In this document: piece by piece, positions 58,222 to 64,000 of the stretch
How the letters are laid out: the number at the start of each line of letters is the position of its first letter
How positions within the stretch are numbered: position 1 is the first letter of the stretch
Assembly (NCBI GenBank): GCA_947625355.1
Contig: CANQOA010000001.1
Location: forward strand, 1 to 64,000
Length of the DNA: 64,000 nucleotides
Direction: 5' to 3'
Source of the DNA: an uncultured Oscillospiraceae bacterium
GTDB lineage: Bacteria; Bacillota; Clostridia; Oscillospirales; Oscillospiraceae
The notes under the pieces: model-generated
The model's database searches: none
Told to the model about the DNA's origin: nothing
Seen by the model: the letters and a program-made list of their open reading frames with translations, nothing else
Position numbers and translations under genes: made by a program

Positions 58222-59334
58222 TTACAGGACCGGCGTCCAGGCCAGCGCCATGACCTCGTCCACGTCGTCCATCTTCTCGATCAGACCCAGGCGGATGTAC
58301 TTCTCCACGACCTTATGCAGGCTCTCGCCGGTGAACTCCTGATCCAGACCGAACTGCAGGGCGTTGAACACCTTCACGTTCATCTCATAGTTGTCGCCCA
58401 GCAGCTCCAGCTCCATCAGCTTCTTCGCGGCGTCCTCGATGTTGTTGCGCATCCAGCTGTGGGCCTTCTGCACAGCCTGGACGATCTTCTTGGAGATGGT
58501 GGGGTTCTCCTGCACGAAGGTGCGGTTCATGGCGATGATGCAGCAGTTATCGCCGGCGAAATCCTCGTCCAGCAGGGAGCGGATGCACTTGAGCTTGCCC
58601 TCCTGCACCATCTTGTAGGCGAAGGTGTCGCTGAGCAGGGCGGCGGAGATCTCGCCGCGCTCCATGGCGGCCACGCAGGCGTCGGTGGACACCGGGGTCA
58701 GCTCCACGTCGTTGCGGGGGTCGATGCCGTCGGCGTCCAGCAGCAGGGCGGTGATGTTGTAGTCGGACGCGCCGATGCCGTTGGGCACGGAGATGGCGGT
58801 GCCCTTCAGGTCCTCGGTGGTGTTATAGTCGCTGTCGGCCAGCACATAAATGGATTTGCAGCCGATGTGGGCGCCGCCCACGAAGGTCAGGTCCACGCCG
58901 TTGGTGATGGGCACCAGCATGGTGGCGATGTGGCCCACGGCGACGGTGGCCTGTCGGGTGCCGAGCGCCTCGGTATAGGAGCTGCCCTTCACGCCCTCCG
59001 CCTCCAGGCCGGCCTCCGCAAAGTAGCCCAGCTCATCGGCGATGGTCGGGCCGGAGTTGCAGGCGTCCATCATGTAGTACAGCACGGGCTCGCCATAGGC
59101 GGGCTCTTCCTTCATGGCGGCCAGCTCCTCCTCGGTGGGGGTCAGGTCCAGATCGCTCAGATCGATGGCGCGGCCCTCCATGTCGATGGGGACGAACATG
59201 GCCTCCCAGTTGCCGGTAGTGGAAGCCTCATAGGAATCCAGGTGCTCCTCCTCGGCGTCGGCAAGGGCGCAGGGGGCCATGACCAGGATCATGACCAGCG
59301 CCAGGACCAGGGACAGGTACTTCTTCATGTTCAT
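58222..59334 (-). CDS. Secreted substrate-binding protein linked to the reductase
   Basis: A 370-residue NMT1/SsuA-like binding protein: Sec signal cleaved near ALADA (about residue 26), an acidic linker of some 50 residues, then the binding fold (PVLYYMMDACNSGPTIADEL, DLKGTAISVPNGIGASDYNI, ISAALLSDTFAYKMV). There is no lipobox; the MAPC cysteine context does not fit one. The DACNSGP segment places a cysteine in the likely ligand pocket. It sits between the ATPase and reductase genes. Confidence 0.86.
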   Translation of the reverse strand: MNMKKYLSLVLALVMILVMAPCALADAEEEHLDSYEASTTGNWEAMFVPIDMEGRAIDLSDLDLTPTEEELAAMKEEPAYGEPVLYYMMDACNSGPTIADELGYFAEAGLEAEGVKGSSYTEALGTRQATVAVGHIATMLVPITNGVDLTFVGGAHIGCKSIYVLADSDYNTTEDLKGTAISVPNGIGASDYNITALLLDADGIDPRNDVELTPVSTDACVAAMERGEISAALLSDTFAYKMVQEGKLKCIRSLLDEDFAGDNCCIIAMNRTFVQENPTISKKIVQAVQKAHSWMRNNIEDAAKKLMELELLGDNYEMNVKVFNALQFGLDQEFTGESLHKVVEKYIRLGLIEKMDDVDEVMALAWTPVL

Positions 59335-59395
59335 GCTCTTTTCTCCTTCATATAATATTCCAAGACCGGCGGAGCCGGTATGATGGACAGTTGGG

Positions 59396-60172
59396 TCAGC
59401 TCTTGTGCCCGGCGTAATGCAGCTGATTGAGGATATCGACCCGGTAGGCCAAAAACGCGGCGGAGGAGCGGTCCCGGGGGTAGTCGATGTGGATGGGCAC
59501 GTCCGCGATCACCCGGCCGGGGTTGGCCTCCATCACGATGACGCGGGTGCCCATATAGATGGCCTCGTCCACGTCGTGGGTGACCATGATGGCCAGCTGC
59601 CACCGCTCCCGCCATATTTTCAGGATCTCGTCCTGCATGTTCATGCGGGTGAAGGCGTCCAGCGCGCCCAGAGGCTCGTCCGGCAGCAGGATGTCTGGCT
59701 CGTCGATGATGGAGCGGGCCAGCGCCACCCGCTGGGCCATGCCGCCGGACAGCTGGCCGGGGTAGTCCTTGCGGAACGCCTCCAGGCCGATGACCTGGAG
59801 CATCCGCTCCACCTTCTCCTCATTGCCCTTGAGCTTGTGCTGCATCCGCAGGCTGAAAGAGATGTTCTTCTCCACGGTCAGCCATGGGAACAGCGTGGGC
59901 TTCTGGAACACCATGCCCCGCTGGGGGGACGGCGCCGTCACCGGCTTTCCGTCCACGGTGACCGTGCCAGTGGTGGGCAGGATCAGCCCCGCGATCAGCC
60001 GGAGGATGGTAGATTTGCCGCAGCCGGAGGGGCCCACCAGGCTGATGAACTCGCCGCTGGCCATGGTCAGGTCCACGGTGTTCAGGGCATGGGTGACCTC
60101 GTCGCTCTCCACCTTCGCGAATACTTTGGACACCCCATCCATGCGGAGGGTGACATGCTTCTGCTCGCCCAT
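59396..60172 (-). CDS. ABC importer ATPase (second SsuB-type)
   Basis: A 258-residue ATPase with Walker A GPSGCGKST, signature LSGGMAQR, Walker B ILLPDEPLGALD (Pro where Met or Leu is usual) and MVTHDVDEA. Its ATG overlaps the permease stop by one base (TAATG). With the permease and binding protein it makes a full importer, separate from the set at 25 kb. Confidence 0.94.
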   Translation of the reverse strand: MGEQKHVTLRMDGVSKVFAKVESDEVTHALNTVDLTMASGEFISLVGPSGCGKSTILRLIAGLILPTTGTVTVDGKPVTAPSPQRGMVFQKPTLFPWLTVEKNISFSLRMQHKLKGNEEKVERMLQVIGLEAFRKDYPGQLSGGMAQRVALARSIIDEPDILLPDEPLGALDAFTRMNMQDEILKIWRERWQLAIMVTHDVDEAIYMGTRVIVMEANPGRVIADVPIHIDYPRDRSSAAFLAYRVDILNQLHYAGHKS

Positions 60173-61242
60173 TATGCCGTCCTTCCGATCTGCCAGCGCA
60201 AAAGGCGCCGCTTGAGAAGCTCCACGCCCCTGGTGACCGCGGTGAAGATGAAGCAGATCACGAACAGGGCCGCGAACATCTTGTCATAGCTGGCCCAGGA
60301 TTTGGCCCAGGTCATATACCAGCCCAGGCCCGCCTTCACGCCCATCATCTCCGCCACCATGATGGCCACGCAGGCCGAGCTCATGGCCTGGGTGCAGCCC
60401 TGGAGGATGGAGGGCATGGCGTGGGGGATGGCCACCTGGAAGATCAGCTGCCGCTCGCTGGCGCCCAGGGTCCGGGCCGCCTCGAAATAGTCCTTGTCCA
60501 CGTTGGAGATGCCGGTCATGGAGGCCACCGTCACCGCGAACCAGGAGCCCAGCGCGATGACGAACACCGCCCCGGCGAACAGGGACGACACCACCACCAT
60601 GATGATGGGGATCCATGTGGCCGTGGGGATGGGGCCCAGGAATTTGATGATGGGATCGATCCAATAATGGGCCCGCTCCCAGTAGCCGCAGGTGATGCCG
60701 GTGACCAGGCCCACGGCCACGCCGATGAAGTAGCCCAAAAACAGCAGCCGCAGCGTGTGCAGCGTACATTCGATAAGGTACGCCCGGTCGGACCAGGCGA
60801 TGTTCAGGATCGAGTTCATGCAGGGGACGAACGGCTGGGTCAGCACGCCGGTCTTCAACGTCAGATAGTCATAAAACGCCAGCAGCAGGAACAGCGCCGC
60901 ATACAGCGGCGCCTTGTAGCGGACCTTCTCATAGACCGCCCGCTCCCCCCGCGGCAGCTTTCCGGCCGCGAACACGCAGTAGCACAGATAGGCGGCGGCG
61001 AGCACCAGCAGGAAGCCCACGTAGGTGTTCGGCTGGGGATTCATGCTGTTGTCCGGCACCAGCAGATACTCCAGCAAAGCAATGCCGCCACAGAAAAGCG
61101 GCAGCAGAACGATCACGACATCCAGCAGCTTTTGTGCGCCGGTCTTTTCCTTTTTTTCCAGATCCTGCAGTTGCTGCCGGGTCAAAGCCCCCAGCTGCCC
61201 GCCGGATCCGCCCGCCGGATACCGCTCCCCTTGTGTCGGCAT
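60172..61242 (-). CDS. ABC importer permease with extended N-terminus
   Basis: A 356-residue permease. The C-terminal 240 residues are a standard SsuC-type domain with the EAA loop AARTLGASERQLIFQVAIPHA. The first 110 residues add a coiled stretch (LTRQQLQDLEKKEKTG) and about two extra helices (LLDVVIVLLPLFCGGIALL, FLLVLAAAYLCYCVFAA), an uncommon extension. I chose ATG 61242 over 61281 because GGAGAGAGG precedes it. It is the first gene of the importer-reductase operon. Confidence 0.88.
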   Translation of the reverse strand: MPTQGERYPAGGSGGQLGALTRQQLQDLEKKEKTGAQKLLDVVIVLLPLFCGGIALLEYLLVPDNSMNPQPNTYVGFLLVLAAAYLCYCVFAAGKLPRGERAVYEKVRYKAPLYAALFLLLAFYDYLTLKTGVLTQPFVPCMNSILNIAWSDRAYLIECTLHTLRLLFLGYFIGVAVGLVTGITCGYWERAHYWIDPIIKFLGPIPTATWIPIIMVVVSSLFAGAVFVIALGSWFAVTVASMTGISNVDKDYFEAARTLGASERQLIFQVAIPHAMPSILQGCTQAMSSACVAIMVAEMMGVKAGLGWYMTWAKSWASYDKMFAALFVICFIFTAVTRGVELLKRRLLRWQIGRTA

Positions 61243-61294
61243 ACGTCCACGCCTCTCTCCGCGATCCCAGACCGCTGGCAATTCAGATAAATTT

Positions 61295-61323
61295 AGTATA
61301 CGGCGCGGCCAAAATCATGTCAA
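61295..61323 (-). promoter_or_regulatory. Promoter of the importer-reductase operon
   Basis: Minus strand TTGACA (61318-61323), 17-nt spacer, TATACT (61295-61300). Confidence 0.88.
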
Positions 61324-61337
61324 ATTGTATAATTTGA
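61320..61337. promoter_or_regulatory. 18-bp palindrome over the -35
   Basis: TCAAATT-GTAT-AATTTGA is a perfect inverted repeat overlapping the -35 of the importer-reductase operon; it is a candidate operator for an unlinked regulator. Confidence 0.65.
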
Positions 61338-61392
61338 TAACCTTATGGCATAGATTTGACTTTTCTATAAGCCCGCGGGAAATGGGTGCGGC

Positions 61393-61420
61393 AATGCCCG
61401 GCTCATCTGAGCCGGGCATT
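61393..61420. terminator. Hairpin after a detached gene end
   Basis: A perfect 12-bp stem AATGCCCGGCTC/GAGCCGGGCATT with ATCT loop, lying right after the TAG of the minus-strand fragment at 61422-61508; the T tract is poor. Confidence 0.6.
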
Positions 61421-61421
61421 C

Positions 61422-61508
61422 CTATGCCGCCGCGTCCAGCATGGTGTCGATGAAGATCCCATACCCCCTGGTGGGGTCGTTCACCAGCACGTGTGTAACC
61501 ACGATCAT
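61422..61508 (-). pseudogene. Detached 3' end of a gene, probable integration scar
   Basis: From 61508 the minus strand reads 28 protein-like residues (MIVVTHVLVNDPTRGYG, then IFIDTMLDAAA) and a TAG, followed by a hairpin. Upstream codons do not continue a recognisable protein. Integrases often use the 3' end of a gene as attachment site, so this may be the displaced end whose complete copy lies at the far side of the element. I do not recognise the gene. Confidence 0.45.
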
Positions 61509-61594
61509 GCCCACACACCGCCAGCTACATAGTGTTTCCTCACACTGAACAGCATACGACAAGCAGGTTTTCGCCCGGCAGCACACGCCGGAAC

Positions 61595-61630
61595 AGCAAA
61601 AGGCACACCCGTGGAGGTGTGTCTTTTGCT
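61595..61630. terminator. Inverted repeat near the integrase
   Basis: A 15-bp stem with one mismatch (61595-61609 with 61616-61630), with A-rich and T-rich ends; a bidirectional terminator or an element-end structure. Between 61509 and 61594, and 61631-61805, I see no gene. Confidence 0.6.
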
Positions 61631-61805
61631 ACGCCGCCTCTCCTATCGTGAGCGGCTCAATTCGGCGAGTTGGCCAAATTCCTTTCGGCGTGTTGGCCAG
61701 CCATGACCGAATTTTCTCGACTTTCTCGAAAATACGTTCTCGCGGCGCTCTTGAAATAAGTTCCATGATATGATTGACCAAACTTATCTTTTGGAGGGAC
61801 CATTC

Positions 61806-63026
61806 ATGGCATCTATCGTCAAGCGTGGCAAGAGCTACAGCGTTGTCTACAGCACATACATCAATGGCGCCCATAAGCAGAAATGGGAGACCTACCACTC
61901 CGAAGCCGAAGCGCTACGGCGTAAAGAAGTCGTCGAGTCCTGGCTGCGGGTCCGACAGAGGAAAACGACCGGCAAAATCGAAACGGTGGAGCAGCTCGTC
62001 TGGGCCTATGTCCGGCTTTACGGAAAGAGCCGATGGTCGCTGTCCATGTACGACTCCAGCCTGGGTTTGATCAACAACTACATTATCCCCTATTTCGGCA
62101 GCATCCGGCTGCACGAGCTGTCACCCAGGATGGTGGCATGGATGTACGGGGACCTTTTGGGACAGCAGCGCTATAACGGCAAATTCCATAAGCATCCGGG
62201 AGAGCGGTTATCGCCCCACACGTTGAAAAGCGTACACAAACTCCTACACAGCGTCTTTGAACAGGCCGTACTTTGGGAATATGTGCCCAGCAATCCCTTC
62301 CAGCGGGCGATCCTCCCCAAAATAAAATCTGCTCCGCAGCCATTTCTGACGCCGGAGCAGGTCCACATATTGCTGGCCAACTGCAAGGACTTGCAGTTGA
62401 AATTGGCCCTCGAACTGGCATTTGCCTGTACGCTGCGAGAGGGGGAATTGCTTGCTCTGACGTGGGACGACGTTGATTGGGATGAGCACACCCTCCGTGT
62501 GAACAAAACGCTCACACGGGCCAGCCGTGCCGCCATAACGGCCCTGGAGCAGCGGGACACCCTGTATATCTTCCCGTCTGTCCGCAAGAATGCCAGCACC
62601 GCTCTGGTGCTGAAAGCCCCAAAGACTGATGCCAGCAACCGGATCGTCTACCTGCCGCCCACCGTGATGGGGTCGCTCCTTTTGTGGAAGGGATCGTGCG
62701 GAACGCCGCCAGAAGAAGCGCCGAACTTGATCTTCACCTGCGACCGGGGACTCCCATTGCAGAACAGCTTTCTTTTGGAGCAGTTCCACGCGTTGCTAAC
62801 CTCCTGCAGTCTGCCGAAGGTCACCTTCCACAGTCTGCGGCATAGCAGCATCACCTATAAGCTCATCCTCACCCACGGCAACATCAAGGCGGTGCAGGGC
62901 GATTCCGGGCACGCCCAGGCAGATATGATCACCGAGGTCTACGGGCACATTCTCGACCAGCGGCGCCGCGCCAGTGCGGAGCTGTTTGAGGCGGATTTCT
63001 TTAAGGGGCAATTCCCAGTCAACTAA
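61806..63026 (+). CDS. Tyrosine recombinase/integrase
   Basis: A 406-residue site-specific integrase: an N-terminal AP2-like/SAM-like arm-binding region (IVKRGKSYSVVYSTY), a core-binding domain, and a catalytic domain with Arg in CTLREGELLALTW, His and Arg in FHSLRHSSITYK, and the Tyr of EVYGHI. The frame starts at 61770, but ATG 61806 follows TTGGAGGG by 7 nt. It has lower GC than its neighbours. No excisionase is seen beside it. It belongs to an element extending right of the window. Confidence 0.93.
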   Translation: MASIVKRGKSYSVVYSTYINGAHKQKWETYHSEAEALRRKEVVESWLRVRQRKTTGKIETVEQLVWAYVRLYGKSRWSLSMYDSSLGLINNYIIPYFGSIRLHELSPRMVAWMYGDLLGQQRYNGKFHKHPGERLSPHTLKSVHKLLHSVFEQAVLWEYVPSNPFQRAILPKIKSAPQPFLTPEQVHILLANCKDLQLKLALELAFACTLREGELLALTWDDVDWDEHTLRVNKTLTRASRAAITALEQRDTLYIFPSVRKNASTALVLKAPKTDASNRIVYLPPTVMGSLLLWKGSCGTPPEEAPNLIFTCDRGLPLQNSFLLEQFHALLTSCSLPKVTFHSLRHSSITYKLILTHGNIKAVQGDSGHAQADMITEVYGHILDQRRRASAELFEADFFKGQFPVN

Positions 63027-63080
63027 AAAAGTCTTGATTCTGCGGGCTTTTCACGCAAATATCAGCCCCTCAGTCAACTA
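63016..63080. repeat. 10-bp direct repeat after the integrase
   Basis: CAGTCAACTA occurs at 63016-63025 and 63071-63080, 55 bp apart, the first copy inside the integrase stop region. It could be arm-type integrase sites or chance. Confidence 0.35.
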
Positions 63081-63094
63081 TGGGTCAAGTAAAT

Positions 63095-64000
63095 CTAAGC
63101 CCAATACGGAAGGTAGCGTCTGTTTTTATCCGCTGTGGAATCCTCTGAGACCTTGATCAAGCCAACCGCACAGGTCTCGGTCAGCAGCCGGGAGATCATC
63201 GAACGGTTCTTTGCAGGTATCGCAAACCTCTCGCGCAGAGAAGAGTTAGTCATATATTCGCGATTCACCCGTTTCAGGCAGGCATGGAGATAGCAAGCAC
63301 GTACACGATCATCCTTTGTCATATCACCAAATGTCTGATAAGCGTAGAGGATAACCTTTGTATGATTGTCGTATATCTCGATCTCCGGAGCCGGGAGCTG
63401 ATAGAATTCTGTCTGTGCCACGACCTTGTCATATCCGCTGCCTCGCTCCTCACACACGCCCACACGACGCATAAAAGAAGCCAAGCTCTCGTTTCTGGAT
63501 ATAGGCGGATGATCTATAAATCGCTCCTTTTCGATAAGCGGCGTACCAGGATTTGTGATCTCCATCCGGTCGTCAAATATCTCCACCATCGGGCTCGTGC
63601 CTTGGGCAAAGAAATTCTGGTGGATGATTGCGTTTGCGACTAGCTCACGAACCGCCAACTCCGGGTACATCGGCACTGTCCGCCTCAGCGCCTGTCCCAT
63701 GATCTCATTTTCAGGAAGCAGACCGTTGATATAGCTGATCAGTCCCTCAAAGCCATTTGCGTATCCCCTTCCTCCAATCTGTTCTTTGCTCGCAGGGGTG
63801 ATACGGCTTTTGCCCTTGTATACGATAACACGAATCGCTTTTCGTTCCAACGACGGAAAATCACGTATTCGCCTGGCAAACAAAATTGCCCCTAAATTCG
63901 TGATGCTATAAGCGCCTGCATCGTTTTTTGTGATCATCCGATCTTGCAACAGCCGTTCGATGATTCGCTTTCTTCCGCTTGGCAACTCCAGAGAGAGCAT
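63095..64000 (-). CDS. ATP-binding/AlbA_2-type DNA-binding protein, partial
   Basis: The C-terminal 300 residues of a protein whose start is outside the window. ELVANAIIHQNFFAQGTSP, DRMEITNPGTPL and EERGSGYDKV correspond to the HATPase_c_4 region of proteins that begin with an AlbA_2 (formerly AAA_4) DNA-binding domain; a winged-helix tail follows (RERFAIPAKNRSMISRLL). Such proteins are common on mobile elements and are thought to be regulators. GC is visibly lower than in the core genes, consistent with transfer. Confidence 0.8.
   Translation of the reverse strand: MLSLELPSGRKRIIERLLQDRMITKNDAGAYSITNLGAILFARRIRDFPSLERKAIRVIVYKGKSRITPASKEQIGGRGYANGFEGLISYINGLLPENEIMGQALRRTVPMYPELAVRELVANAIIHQNFFAQGTSPMVEIFDDRMEITNPGTPLIEKERFIDHPPISRNESLASFMRRVGVCEERGSGYDKVVAQTEFYQLPAPEIEIYDNHTKVILYAYQTFGDMTKDDRVRACYLHACLKRVNREYMTNSSLRERFAIPAKNRSMISRLLTETCAVGLIKVSEDSTADKNRRYLPYWA

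Noticed and set aside
61629-61898. 89-codon minus-strand frame beside the integrase
   Set aside because: Half of it lies antisense to the integrase start; no domain and no ribosome site.

Overview
The window is about 64 kb of GC-rich DNA (roughly 60-65 percent by eye) with the gene content of a spore-forming, anaerobic, Gram-positive Clostridia species, most likely Oscillospiraceae. The evidence is the yabP-yabQ-divIC sporulation and division cluster, a SpoVK/CbbX-type AAA ATPase, a CIRCE heat-shock operator, PPi-dependent phosphofructokinase, and a double-cubane-type reductase with its archerase-like activase. I cannot name the species from sequence alone.

Layout. 1-4.4 kb: a partial tRNA-Thr, a glutamate-dehydrogenase-like protein without its catalytic residues, a CarD-like regulator, galE and ilvE. 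4.6-15.3 kb: a long plus-strand housekeeping run (lipoprotein, response regulator, histidine kinase, DUF1385, prmC, recA, recX, rimO, cysE, cysS). 15.4-19.6 kb: a pseudokinase-SH3-lectin-like membrane protein, then a MATE exporter behind a structured terminator-like leader. 19.6-24.8 kb: an amino-sugar to triose operon (nagB-nagA-fba-pfp-tpiA). 25-30 kb: a SsuABC/TauABC-type ABC importer, a 107-bp tandem repeat of hairpins, and a DUF4838 protein. 30-38 kb, minus strand: divIC, yabQ, yabP, metG, a VanW protein, hemW and an AAA ATPase. 38-43 kb: two secreted proteins of unknown role and CIRCE-controlled htpG.

43-53 kb holds a lipoate-dependent 2-oxo acid dehydrogenase locus (E2, E1 beta, E1 alpha, a threonine-dehydrogenase-like enzyme, E3). 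At its upstream side are deletion scars: a truncated TRAP permease start, a truncated second E1 beta, and an E3 gene that has lost most of its N-terminal lipoyl domain. Lipoate ligase and a FadR/PdhR-like regulator follow, and both of their promoters carry TTGGT-N3-ACCA type operators. 52.7-55.9 kb: an SdpI-family protein, wecB and a radical SAM protein.

56-61.3 kb is the most interesting locus. An ABC importer operon (permease, ATPase, binding protein) runs directly into a double-cubane-cluster reductase gene, and the matching ATP-dependent activase lies convergently opposite. An 18-bp palindrome overlaps the -35 of the importer-reductase promoter, and an array of seven back-to-back hairpins precedes the activase. 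The arrangement suggests import of a small molecule followed by low-potential reduction; the substrate is unknown.

61.4-64 kb is the left end of an integrated element: a detached 3' gene end, a tyrosine integrase, and a partial ATP-binding/DNA-binding protein that runs off the window and is less GC-rich than the rest.
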